From NCBI GenBank assembly GCA_018268915.1, contig JAFDVQ010000005.1, positions 248,001 through 312,000 on the forward strand: DNA of 64,000 bases, in the 5' to 3' direction. The position numbers were made by a program, and so were the translations under genes. Of the stretch, positions 8,916-17,196 are shown piece after piece. The DNA is from Acidobacteriota bacterium (GTDB lineage: Bacteria; Acidobacteriota; Terriglobia; Terriglobales; Acidobacteriaceae). The notes beneath the pieces are model-generated. The model saw only the letters and a list, made by a program, of their open reading frames with translations, had not been told where the DNA came from and made no database searches. Every line of letters starts with the position of its first letter. Position 1 is the stretch's first letter.

Positions 8916-9137
8916 CCTGCCCTCCGAGAGTCTGACGTGACAAAACAAGTTCCGTTTGGTACCAGTTCGTCCTGACTACCCCAATCTGATCCGGGGCCTC
9001 GTCCTTCAACAGCAGGGTGCGTAGAACGCCGGATAACTGCATCTCCCGGATTGCGATCAGTGTTCACGCGCAACTGGCTTTGCGTCAACATGCCCAACGG
9101 TAACCCTTGTTGGCGAATCGGATTCCCGATCGCCAAT

Positions 9138-11579
9138 TTAGTCTCCGCTCATTTCCTTCGCTGTCTTGCTTTGGGTGTCTGAGTTTGCATCGATCTCTCG
9201 GTAGATTTCGACGTTCCTGAGAATTGCCTGCACATACTCCCGCGTCTGCGTAAACGGAATCGACTCCACAAATTCATCCATCCCGCCGTACGGCCCGGCT
9301 GCCTGCCAGTCTTGTACTCGGCTGTCGCCCGCGTTGTACGCAGCCAGAGCGTACTCAGGAACGCCGCCGAATTTATCCAGCGTCTGTTTCAAGTATTTTG
9401 TTCCCAGACGAATATTCGTCTCTGGGTCGAGCAGTTGGAATGTCTGGAAATTCTTCATCCCTTCCTGCTTCGCGAGCGACCGCCCCACCGACGGCAGCAT
9501 CTGCATCAGCCCCCACGCATTCGCGTACGAAATTACGGAAGGATTGAACTCCGACTCCTGGCGGATCAACGACGCTACCAGATACGGATCGACATTGTTC
9601 TTCGCCGACTCAGCCTTGATGATCGACCAGTACGGCTCGGGAAACAGAATCCGCCAATATGGCAGTGGAATCGATTCGATCGATGCACTCGCAGCACCCG
9701 GCAGCGCACGCTTCAACGCTCGCAGAGCACGGTATGCCTCGCCATAGGAAGCGTAAATTTGAGCCTCGGCCAACGCGCTCCATGATCCGGAGTCCGGGTC
9801 GGCCGCGATCTCGCGCGCAAGGTATTCGTTCAGCCCCGCATTGGCAAGCAGCTTGGCTTTGGCTAGATGCGGGCTGTCCTCAGGAAAGCTTTCTGACAGG
9901 TTAGGCAACTCGGGAGTTTTTATCTGCTCGAGATCCGTGGATTCTGCGGTCTCTGCTCCTGCCTTGCCAAGTGCAGATAGCCGCTGACGCGCCATCTGTG
10001 CGTAGAAAAAGTGCTGATAGACGCGAACAATCGTCCGGTAGTTGGCCGAAGCCTTCGCGATGTCATGATCCTGCGTCTCGTAAAGACGACCGCGCCAGTA
10101 GAGCGCGGACGCTGTCTCAGCAGTGCCCGGAAACTTGTGGATTTGGTCCTCGAAGACCCGCGACGCTTCCTTGTAATTGCCCAGCCGGTAGTTTAGCCAG
10201 CCCGCGCGCCAGTGTGCCGCAGACCCATTCTTACTGTTCGGAAAGTGGTCGCCGAGATAAGCGTAGTACTCTGCCGCTTTCGAGTAGTCCTTGCGGAGCA
10301 GGTACATGTTGCCGCTTGAGAAGAGCGCTTCCGCCAGCCACTGGCTCTGCGGAAAGTTCGCTTCCATTTGCGTTACGATCTGCGTCTGCGCATCCAGATC
10401 ATTCCGGTTCCGCGCAAGCTCCATCAGCAGGTATGCGCGCCTGGCCCCATTCTCATCGCGGGTGTCAGGCAGTGCCTGGGCCTGGTTCTCGGTCAGGCGT
10501 TTCAGCTTCAGATCGCAAGCCGCAGCAGCAACTGCAAATCCGTTTCGGCTCTGCTCATCCAGATTGGCCTTTCGATCCAGTGCTCTGTATTGGTCGCCAG
10601 CATCTTCATAGCGTCCAGCCCTGTAGTACGCATCGCCCAGGCTGCGCAGCTCATTACTGGTCAGTGAATCTTCCGCTCCCAGGTTCGTCAGCTTTGCTCG
10701 GGCAATTGCAGCTTCCGTACTCAATGGGAATCCCAGCAACAGCGCTTTGTAAATGCGAACCGCCTCGGCTCCCTGGTCTTGCGCCTGTGCAACCAGCCCG
10801 GCTGCAAGTTGATAGCCAGCTCGGCCAGCCGCTGGATCGCTTGCCGCTGCATCCAGAACGCGCTTCGCGCCGGCCGCATCGTGCATATCGAGCAGCACAT
10901 TTGCTTCGAGCTCCGGCACCTCATCAACGAAGATGCTGTCCGGATACTTCGCCTTGAATCCCGTCAGCAGCGCCTCAGCCTGCGCCTCCTGGTCCGATTC
11001 GTGATAGGCCCTCGCTGCCAGAAAATCGTCATAGTCTTCGAGCGAGTCTCCAGCCTCCTTCGCCTGCTTCAAGCTGCCCACCGCGTCGGCATACTTCTTG
11101 TCGAGGATGTAGGCATGTCCGAGTGCGAGATAAGCGGCAGCAGATGCTTCGCCCTTGTGCGACCGCGCATAGGCGGTAACACCCGTGTAGGCCGCCGGCG
11201 TCCGCAACGTAGCCAGCTGCTGGGCCATAGGCCTCAGCTCAGATGAAGCAACAAAGGCCAGCTTGATCTTGTGTGCCCTGGCGGACCGGCGGCGCCTCTC
11301 CGCGGGGCTCACGTATCTCTTCTTCCTCCGCGGCTTAGTTGCCGACCTGCGTGCGCCGGACGACTTCGCCTTGGATGACTTCGCCGAAGCCGCATTTTTC
11401 GAAGTTGAAGCGGCCACCTTCACCTTTTTCTTCGTACTCGTCGACGCGTTGGAAGATCTGGCGTTCTGCGCGCCAATGCGTCTTCCCTCTACCGGACTTA
11501 TAGCCATCAAGGCACAAAGCACGGCTGCGAGAATCCTCGCTGGAGCATGCGTAGGAAAAGAGGAAACGGCTCGTTGCAT
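9138..11579 (-). CDS. Soluble lytic murein transglycosylase with TPR-rich N-terminal region
   Basis: Cleaves the MurNAc-GlcNAc bond of peptidoglycan in the periplasm. At 813 residues it has an N-terminal export signal (RILAAVLCALMAISPVEG), then a basic Ser/Lys/Ala-rich linker (about 40-105, many K and S), a long alpha-helical TPR superhelix (TPR-like pairs such as YADAVGSLKQAKEAG and YSKAAEYYAYLGDHFPNSK), and a C-terminal SLT domain. The SLT domain shows SLIRQESEFNPSVISYANA with the catalytic Glu, GLMQMLPSVG, and YALAAYNAGDSRVQDW. This matches the Slt70 layout, though the linker and TPR part are longer. It is divergent from the sigma-factor gene. Confidence 0.92.
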   Translation of the reverse strand: MQRAVSSFPTHAPARILAAVLCALMAISPVEGRRIGAQNARSSNASTSTKKKVKVAASTSKNAASAKSSKAKSSGARRSATKPRRKKRYVSPAERRRRSARAHKIKLAFVASSELRPMAQQLATLRTPAAYTGVTAYARSHKGEASAAAYLALGHAYILDKKYADAVGSLKQAKEAGDSLEDYDDFLAARAYHESDQEAQAEALLTGFKAKYPDSIFVDEVPELEANVLLDMHDAAGAKRVLDAAASDPAAGRAGYQLAAGLVAQAQDQGAEAVRIYKALLLGFPLSTEAAIARAKLTNLGAEDSLTSNELRSLGDAYYRAGRYEDAGDQYRALDRKANLDEQSRNGFAVAAAACDLKLKRLTENQAQALPDTRDENGARRAYLLMELARNRNDLDAQTQIVTQMEANFPQSQWLAEALFSSGNMYLLRKDYSKAAEYYAYLGDHFPNSKNGSAAHWRAGWLNYRLGNYKEASRVFEDQIHKFPGTAETASALYWRGRLYETQDHDIAKASANYRTIVRVYQHFFYAQMARQRLSALGKAGAETAESTDLEQIKTPELPNLSESFPEDSPHLAKAKLLANAGLNEYLAREIAADPDSGSWSALAEAQIYASYGEAYRALRALKRALPGAASASIESIPLPYWRILFPEPYWSIIKAESAKNNVDPYLVASLIRQESEFNPSVISYANAWGLMQMLPSVGRSLAKQEGMKNFQTFQLLDPETNIRLGTKYLKQTLDKFGGVPEYALAAYNAGDSRVQDWQAAGPYGGMDEFVESIPFTQTREYVQAILRNVEIYREIDANSDTQSKTAKEMSGD

Positions 11580-11698
11580 AGTTTCAATGTATGACGGATT
11601 CGGCGTCAGCGAACGTCAGAGAATCACTACCGTAACGTATCCAACGATTTCCGGCTCCTGGTCATGCCCCCGGAATTCCCCCGTTTCGCCCCCGACCG

Positions 11699-11719
11699 AC
11701 GTCTATTACACTTAGACGT
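11699..11719. promoter_or_regulatory. 21-bp dyad upstream of the ECF sigma factor
   Basis: ACGTCTA-TTACACT-TAGACGT is a perfect 7-bp inverted repeat with a 7-nt spacer, ending 47 bp before the sigma-factor ATG in the divergent gap with the transglycosylase. It could be an operator or a leader hairpin. No T-run follows, so it is not a terminator. Confidence 0.35.
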
Positions 11720-11766
11720 GCGGGGCTCCTTCTGGCCACCCCGCAGAATTCCCGCAACCAACCCCC

Positions 11767-12417
11767 ATGGCGACCATCCAATCCATAGCGAACGAAAACG
11801 AGCCGCACCCCGATGTAGCCCTTGTAGAGAGGGTCAAGTCGGGGGACATCTCGGCATACGATGAGCTCGTCCGCAAATACGATCGCCAGATCTTCCGGAT
11901 TGCGCAGCACATTACGCAAAACCGCGAAGATGCTGAAGACGTAATGCAGGACGCGTTTCTGAAGGCGTACGAGAAACTCGATCAATTTCAAGGAAACTCT
12001 AAGTTCTACACATGGCTGGTTCGGATCGCAGTAAACGAGAGCCTGATGCGCTTGCGCAAGCGGCGCACTGGCAAGATGGTCTCGATCGACGAGGACATCG
12101 AAACAGAAGAAGGAACCGTTCCGCGCGATCTGGCGGACTGGGCTCCCGACCCGGAGCAGAACTATACCCAGGCCGAACTGGCCGAAATCCTTCGCAAAAC
12201 CATCCAGGGACTGCCACCGGGATTCAGAGTAGTGTTCGTACTGCGCGACGTGGACGGACTCTCCACCGAGGAAACAGCAGAATCGCTCGGCTTGAGCGTG
12301 CCTGCCGTGAAGTCGCGCCTCCTTCGGGCCCGGTTACAGTTGCGCGAACGCCTCGCCCGCTACTTCAAGCGGAAAAAGGTTCCCAGGGAAAAGGGAGTGA
12401 AAAGTGACGTGCACTGA
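11767..12417 (+). CDS. ECF-type RNA polymerase sigma factor (sigma-70 family, RpoE-like)
   Basis: Directs RNA polymerase to a dedicated promoter set. In 216 residues, region 2 (about 23-95) shows YDELVRKYDRQIFRIAQHI, DAEDVMQDAFLKAYEKLDQF and FYTWLVRIAVNESLMRLRKR. Region 4 (about 145-200) shows LPPGFRVVFVLRDVDGLSTE, ETAESLGLSVPAVKSRLLRA and RLQLRERL. An acidic linker joins them. There is no region 1 or 3, as expected for an ECF factor. The C-terminal tail is basic. It overlaps the next gene, a zinc anti-sigma factor, by 14 bp, the usual coupling of the pair. A 21-bp dyad lies just upstream. The inducing signal is unknown. Confidence 0.93.
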   Translation: MATIQSIANENEPHPDVALVERVKSGDISAYDELVRKYDRQIFRIAQHITQNREDAEDVMQDAFLKAYEKLDQFQGNSKFYTWLVRIAVNESLMRLRKRRTGKMVSIDEDIETEEGTVPRDLADWAPDPEQNYTQAELAEILRKTIQGLPPGFRVVFVLRDVDGLSTEETAESLGLSVPAVKSRLLRARLQLRERLARYFKRKKVPREKGVKSDVH

Positions 12418-12640
12418 GTTTCTGGCCATGCTCGACGACATGATCGATAACACTGTATCGCGGGAGATGCGTGCCGATCTTCAGGAACACCTCAACGGCT
12501 GCGAGCATTGCGAAGTCACGTTGAACACTACCCGCAAGACCATCGAGATCTACCGTTCCCACGAGATCTACGAGATGCCCACGAACCTTCGAGACCGCCT
12601 CCACAAAGCCATTATGGAACGGTGCAAAAAAGGCTGCTAA
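12404..12640 (+). CDS. Soluble zinc-finger (ZAS/zf-HC2) anti-sigma factor
   Basis: A 78-residue protein that probably binds and holds the preceding ECF sigma factor. The N-terminus MTCTEFLAMLDDMID and the central LQEHLNGCEHCEVTL supply the His-x3-Cys-x2-Cys zinc motif of ZAS anti-sigma domains. No membrane segment follows, so it acts in the cytoplasm, possibly as a redox- or zinc-sensitive switch like RsrA. It starts at GTG 12404, inside the end of the sigma gene, with AGGGAG upstream. Its stop overlaps the stop region of the convergent diguanylate cyclase gene by 4 bp. Confidence 0.85.
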   Translation: MTCTEFLAMLDDMIDNTVSREMRADLQEHLNGCEHCEVTLNTTRKTIEIYRSHEIYEMPTNLRDRLHKAIMERCKKGC

Positions 12641-13683
12641 GCCAACCTTGCGGAAATCACGCACTGGTTCGTCTGCCCTGCCTCACACTGACCGCACCTC
12701 TCCCTCTGGGAGAGCAGGCAGAAGAAAAACTCGCTGGTCGGCTTGGCACAAATCACAGACAGGTTCCGTCCGGAATCCTTGGCCTTGTACAAGCCCACAT
12801 CTGCAATCGCCAGAACATCTGAAGTCGATTGATCTCCCGAGGCAACCGCCGCGCCTACGCTCAGGGTGACCGGCACAGCACCCTGCCCAACATGAACCGG
12901 CTCCCGGCAGATCGCCTTGCGTATGGCTTCAGCCCGATCGCCGAGCGCTTCCCTGTTCGATCCCGAAAGAGCGATGAAAAACTCCTCTCCGCCATACCGT
13001 CCAACGAAATCGTAGGACCGCACACTGTTGCAAAGGCGCCGCGCTACCTCGCGCAACACCTGGTCACCGGCAAGATGCCCATACGTGTCGTTGATCTGCT
13101 TGAAATTGTCCAGATCGAGCAGCAACAACCCCGTATTCGCGCCGCTGCGGTCGGCTCTCTGAAGTTCCCGTCTGAACAGGTCGAGAAACGCCGTCCGATT
13201 CCACACTCCAGTCAGCCCATCTCGCATAGCCTGGGTGCGAAGCTCTTCCCGCGCGTGAATGAGCTCGTTCTGCAGTGCAAGAATCCGGCTGGCAACCAGC
13301 AATCGGGCGCGGAGCTCCGCCTCGCCGAAAGGCTTGCCGATACAGTCGTCCGCACCTGACTCCAGAGCATGAACCACATCCTGCACATCTGAACTCGCGG
13401 TCACCATCAGAATGTAGTGGTAGTACGGGCGTGATTTGTCGCGTAGACGGCGGCACAGTTCAATTCCGTCGATTCCAGGCATCGCCCAGTCCACGACCAC
13501 GACCTCAGGCGGTCGATCTTGCTGGAGCACATTCCAGGCATCGATGCCGTTATCGACCACGATGATCTCGTAGCCCCACCGAATAACCCAATGTTTCAGA
13601 ATGAGCCTGGTTACAGTGTCGTCCTCGGCGACAAGGACACGGGGCCTCTCGTCTCCATACGGCCCGGACTCCAGTGGGTGCAT
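12637..13683 (-). CDS. Response regulator with GGDEF diguanylate cyclase output domain
   Basis: Makes cyclic di-GMP in response to phosphorylation by an unlinked sensor kinase. The N-terminal receiver (RVLVAEDDTVTRLILKHWV, phospho-acceptor in VVVVDWAMPGIDG, and the conserved Lys in GKPFGEAEL) leads through a helical linker (ILALQNELIHAREELRTQAM) to a GGDEF domain starting RDGLTGVWNR. The active-site loop reads GGEEF, a functional variant, and an RxxD inhibitory site (RSYD) sits at the correct distance before it. The start at 13683 is preferred because GAGGTAAGG lies upstream; the longer 13701 reading lacks one. The last 25 or so residues are a Cys-containing tail beyond the domain. Confidence 0.92.
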   Translation of the reverse strand: MHPLESGPYGDERPRVLVAEDDTVTRLILKHWVIRWGYEIIVVDNGIDAWNVLQQDRPPEVVVVDWAMPGIDGIELCRRLRDKSRPYYHYILMVTASSDVQDVVHALESGADDCIGKPFGEAELRARLLVASRILALQNELIHAREELRTQAMRDGLTGVWNRTAFLDLFRRELQRADRSGANTGLLLLDLDNFKQINDTYGHLAGDQVLREVARRLCNSVRSYDFVGRYGGEEFFIALSGSNREALGDRAEAIRKAICREPVHVGQGAVPVTLSVGAAVASGDQSTSDVLAIADVGLYKAKDSGRNLSVICAKPTSEFFFCLLSQRERCGQCEAGQTNQCVISARLA

Positions 13684-14036
13684 CGGCCTTACCTCGTACA
13701 TCCGCGCGCCGTAGCCGTCAACATGTTCGGGAGCGTTGCTGGAACTGGGCCCAATTCTATCGACCTAAATTTGAGAGACAAATCACTAAATGGTGCTACG
13801 ACAGCCCTTTGCTGTACGTGAAATGTATAGACAGCTTTCGTTTGGTGAAACGCCAAGAACCTTCTCGTCTACTCTAAGTCAGCTTTCCGTAAAGCAGCCG
13901 CTATCGAAGTCCCGCTCGAAGCGTTTGCTCAACTTGCGGTCTTTTCCCCACCCATCTTAGCCAGAATGGGTCGAGTTCCCCTGTATCCGAGCGCACTTGT
14001 CACAGATTGCCCAAACAACTCAGCATTAGATCAGCT
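13684..14036. other. Intergenic gap between diguanylate cyclase and ADOP permease
   Basis: About 350 bp between the start of the leftward cyclase gene and the end of the leftward permease gene. I see no convincing open frame or RNA gene. A short ACCCAT/ATGGGT inverted repeat near 13953-13974 has no T-run. The promoter of the cyclase must lie here, but no clear -35/-10 pair stands out. Confidence 0.5.
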
Positions 14037-16682
14037 TCACTCTGTCCTCAGCGCTTCAATCGGATTGACAGATGCTGCGCGGTGCGCCGGCAGAAAGCTT
14101 GCAGCCAGAGACGCCGCCGCAAGAACCACGGCTACGATTGACAGCGTCTGGATATCCCATGCCCTCACTCCAAACAGCAGCTTGCTGCCGAGCATAGCCG
14201 CACCAACCGCGCACGCCACTCCAATCCCGACTCCGATCACCGTCAACCATCCCGCTTGACGCATCACCATGCCATACACGGTTCCTCGTTGTGCCCCCAG
14301 AGCCATTCGCACGCCAATCTCGCGCGTCCGCTGCCCCACCGAATAGGCAACGACGCCGTAAAGCCCCACTACGGCGAGCACAAGGGCGATCCCCGCAAAC
14401 CCGTCCACCAGCCACATCGCGGTGTGATGAATCAGGGCCGAGGCAGTGGTGTTCATCTGCTCCTTCATCGTGAGTTCGCCGTAGGTTCCGAGCGTGGGAT
14501 CAACCTCGTGCACCGCTTTGACCAGAGAGGGCAGGATCGCGCCCTCATCTCCAACGGTCCTCACAGCAACAGCTACATAGTTGCCCGGGCTTTGATACAG
14601 AGCCTCGTACTCGGTTGGCCACAGCTCATCATCGAGTCCTCCCTCCCGCACGTTGCCCACGACCCCGATGATCTCACGCATCGACTTCGCATCAAGACTC
14701 CCGTTCGCGATCGTCTTTCCGATCGGGTCCTCACCTGGGAAATACTTCTCGGCCAGCTTCTGATTGATGATGATCTTGTTGCTCTTCGAAGCGGTGTCGT
14801 CCTCGTTAAATAGCCGTCCTCGAATCAGTTGCGCTTTCAACGTTGGAAGATATCCCGGATCGACATCGCGCTCATTCACTTCATTGTGCTCACCATGAAA
14901 CGGCTTGCCTACGATGCGGATCCAGTCTGTGTTGCAGTTGCACTGTATCGGCAAATCCGATGTGATTCCCACTGACTCGACACCGGGCAGAGATGAAAGC
15001 CGTCGGCTGAGCTCTCGATACAGTGCCACCTGCTGTTCGGGTTTGGTATAGGCAGCAGGTGGAGCGACCACTTGAACGGTCGCCAGATGCGTGGCATCGA
15101 ATCCCACATCGACTTGCAGCAACCGGAAGAAGCTCTTGCTCAACAGCCCAGCTCCGACCAGTAGGATGACAGCTAGTGAGAGCTCAACCACCACCAGGTT
15201 GGCTCCCATCCGCCGCCAGAACCGTCCCGCAACCGAACGGTTCCCATCGCTCAAAGCGTCTCTGACGTCCATGAATGACAGGCGCAGAATTGGAGTGACG
15301 GCCAGCAGCCCCGTTGCGACCAGAGCAATGCAGAGACTGTACATGGCCTCGTGCCAGTGAATCCCAACTCGCCAAAGAAAGGGAAGATTCTGCGCCATCG
15401 TTTTGGGAATCAAGCTCACCAAGCCCTTCATCGTTCCATTCGCCACCAGAAACCCGGCGGCGCATCCAAGCATCCCTAGCAGAAACGCCTCGGTCACAAA
15501 CTGTCTCGAGATTCGAGCGGGAGTCGCACCGAGTGCTCCACGAACAGCAATCTCGCGCCGTCTCGACTCCGATCGCACAAGCAGTAGGTTCGCAACATTG
15601 ACTGATGCAATAAGCAGCAACAGGCCCGATGCTGCAAGCAGCGTCAGCATGATGGGCTTCACAGGCCCGACAATGATCTCCGACAGAGGCTGGACGACTG
15701 CTCCTTGACCCTGGTTCGAGCCGGGATACTGGATGGCGAGTTGAGCCGCAATCGCTTTCATCTCATCGAGTGCGGCCTTCTCCGTGACTCCGTCGCGAAG
15801 CCGGCCAATGCCGAAGAGATTGTGGCAGCTCCGCCTCTGTTCGCATTGATTCTTGTCGAGCAGCGGCACAAAGAACTCAGCATTGGCGCGGGGAGCAAAT
15901 TCAAATTCGCGCGGCAACACGCCGACGATCGTGTAGGCAGTGCCATCGAGTGTGACAGACTGTCCCACCATATCTGTTCGCGACCCGAATCGCTTCACCC
16001 AGGATCCGTGAGTCAGCATCACGAGCTTTGCGCCACCCGGACGATCGTCGCCGGGAAGGAAATCGCGGCCCATCATCGGCTTCACGCCGAGCGTGCGAAA
16101 GAACCCGTCACTCACTCGGGCAGCCGGAACCGGCTCCGTGCCGGACGGCGTTTGCAGCAGGTATCCCGATCCACCGTAAACATCAAGTGAACTGAACGAG
16201 TGATTCAGCCGCTTCCAATCCTCATAGTCCGCTCGAGAGAGATTTGACCGTTGAAGCATCGCTCCGTTCTCAGCCACGTCCATCAACCTGTTCGGCGCCA
16301 GATAGGGCAAAGGCTGAATCACCGCGGCATCTGCAAATGCGAAGATCGCCACACTGACACCCATTCCGACGGCCAGAATGAAGATGGCAGTCAACGCAAA
16401 TCCAGGGTTCTGGCGAAGCTGACGCAAAGAGAAACGAACGTCCTGCATAACTGTCTCCCACTGGAATGCGACAACGGTATGGCTTTCATCTCGGAGATGC
16501 GTGGCATTGCCGAACTGCCGTGCCGCCTCAACTCGAGCTCTTGCCGCAGGCATTCCTCCCGCTATCAGTTCCTTCTCTACCTCCGCGCGATGAAAAGCCA
16601 TCTCCTCATCGAGCTCCGTGTGGAACTGTTCGCGGCGAAAAAGCAATCCGGCTTTCCTTGCGACATATCCAAGAGGATTCAT
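14037..16682 (-). CDS. ADOP-family (acidobacterial duplicated orphan) FtsX/MacB-like permease
   Basis: An 881-residue inner-membrane protein of the MacB/FtsX fold. An N-terminal helical region (MNPLGYVARKAGLLFRREQF, then ELDEEMAFH and ARRQFGN-like AARQFGNATH) is typical of the acidobacterial orphan permeases. It is followed by TM1 (NPGFALTAIFILAVGMGVSV), a large MacB periplasmic domain, three TMs from about 370 (LTLLAASGLLLLIASVNVAN and the RRREIAVRGALGATPARI motif), a second periplasmic domain, and a final FtsX repeat (VGQRTREIGVRMALGAQRGT). The duplicated FtsX half and the missing ATPase define the family. GGAGGT precedes the start. The gene is 25 bp after padR, so the pair is one operon. 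Export substrate unknown. Confidence 0.93.
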   Translation of the reverse strand: MNPLGYVARKAGLLFRREQFHTELDEEMAFHRAEVEKELIAGGMPAARARVEAARQFGNATHLRDESHTVVAFQWETVMQDVRFSLRQLRQNPGFALTAIFILAVGMGVSVAIFAFADAAVIQPLPYLAPNRLMDVAENGAMLQRSNLSRADYEDWKRLNHSFSSLDVYGGSGYLLQTPSGTEPVPAARVSDGFFRTLGVKPMMGRDFLPGDDRPGGAKLVMLTHGSWVKRFGSRTDMVGQSVTLDGTAYTIVGVLPREFEFAPRANAEFFVPLLDKNQCEQRRSCHNLFGIGRLRDGVTEKAALDEMKAIAAQLAIQYPGSNQGQGAVVQPLSEIIVGPVKPIMLTLLAASGLLLLIASVNVANLLLVRSESRRREIAVRGALGATPARISRQFVTEAFLLGMLGCAAGFLVANGTMKGLVSLIPKTMAQNLPFLWRVGIHWHEAMYSLCIALVATGLLAVTPILRLSFMDVRDALSDGNRSVAGRFWRRMGANLVVVELSLAVILLVGAGLLSKSFFRLLQVDVGFDATHLATVQVVAPPAAYTKPEQQVALYRELSRRLSSLPGVESVGITSDLPIQCNCNTDWIRIVGKPFHGEHNEVNERDVDPGYLPTLKAQLIRGRLFNEDDTASKSNKIIINQKLAEKYFPGEDPIGKTIANGSLDAKSMREIIGVVGNVREGGLDDELWPTEYEALYQSPGNYVAVAVRTVGDEGAILPSLVKAVHEVDPTLGTYGELTMKEQMNTTASALIHHTAMWLVDGFAGIALVLAVVGLYGVVAYSVGQRTREIGVRMALGAQRGTVYGMVMRQAGWLTVIGVGIGVACAVGAAMLGSKLLFGVRAWDIQTLSIVAVVLAAASLAASFLPAHRAASVNPIEALRTE

Positions 16683-16707
16683 TTGACCTCCACAGCTCTC
16701 CGGGCAC

Positions 16708-17034
16708 TCACGCTTCGCTCAGCACGCGCCCAATCGCCGTAATCATCTGTTCGAATTGCGAAACTTCAACCCCAAGCTGCTTGCGGCCGGCGGCAGTCAG
16801 CGTATAGAACCTCGCGCGCCTGTTGGTATCGGTCATTTTCCACTCCGCTTTGACCCACCCCTGAAGAAGCAGCCGCTGAAGGGCCGGATAAAGAGAGCCC
16901 TCTTCAACCGTCAGCACATCGTCTGACGAGCGCTTGATGGATTGTGCAATGCCGTACCCGTGCAGGGGCGCCCTGGCGAGCGTCTTGAGAACCAGCATGT
17001 CGAGCGTGCCGGGAAGGAGATCCGGTCGTTTCAT
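16708..17034 (-). CDS. PadR-family transcriptional regulator (acidobacterial ADOP-associated type)
   Basis: A 108-residue winged-helix repressor-type protein. The PadR pattern is clear: LLPGTLDMLVLKTLARAPLH, HGYGIAQSIKR, VEEGSLYPALQRLLLQGWV, then RRARFYTLTAAGRKQL. Short PadR proteins of this type are habitually encoded before ADOP permeases, as here, and probably repress the unit until a toxic compound binds. The ATG follows no good ribosome-binding site. A small CTAT-GT-ATAG inverted repeat (17039-17048) lies directly upstream and could be part of a self-operator. Confidence 0.92.
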   Translation of the reverse strand: MKRPDLLPGTLDMLVLKTLARAPLHGYGIAQSIKRSSDDVLTVEEGSLYPALQRLLLQGWVKAEWKMTDTNRRARFYTLTAAGRKQLGVEVSQFEQMITAIGRVLSEA

Positions 17035-17131
17035 GTGTCTATGTATAGGCTATCTAGGGGTGCAGGGTCAAAGAAAGTGTGACGAAATAAATAAGGGAAC
17101 GGGATTCGCCGGGTGCGGTCCGGCATTTCTC

Positions 17132-17193
17132 GTTCCCTTGTCCCTTGTTCCCTTGTCCCTTGTTCCCTTGTCCCCTAGTTCCCTCGTTCCCTG
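17132..17193. repeat. Tandem repeat of a 15-bp G/T/C unit in the PadR-peptidase gap
   Basis: The unit GTTCCCTTGTCCCTT occurs twice exactly (17132-17146, 17147-17161), once with one change (17162-17176), then degenerates into AGTTCCCTCGTTCCCTG. It ends 3 bp from the stop codon of the leftward S10 peptidase gene, so it would form the start of that mRNA's 3' region. GGGAACG (17095-17101) and CGTTCCC (17131-17137) form an inverted repeat enclosing an inner GCCGG/CCGGC hairpin next to it. Similar sequence lies before oxyR. Confidence 0.8.
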
Positions 17194-17196
17194 CTC

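Noticed and set aside
9971..10957. 328-residue plus-strand frame opposite the transglycosylase
   Set aside because: It lies entirely within the TPR region of a well supported gene and its product is Arg/Ser/Pro-rich without any motif.
17039..17048. CTAT-GT-ATAG inverted repeat before padR as a PadR operator
   Set aside because: Only four bases per arm. It is mentioned in the gene entry but is too short to stand as a separate site.
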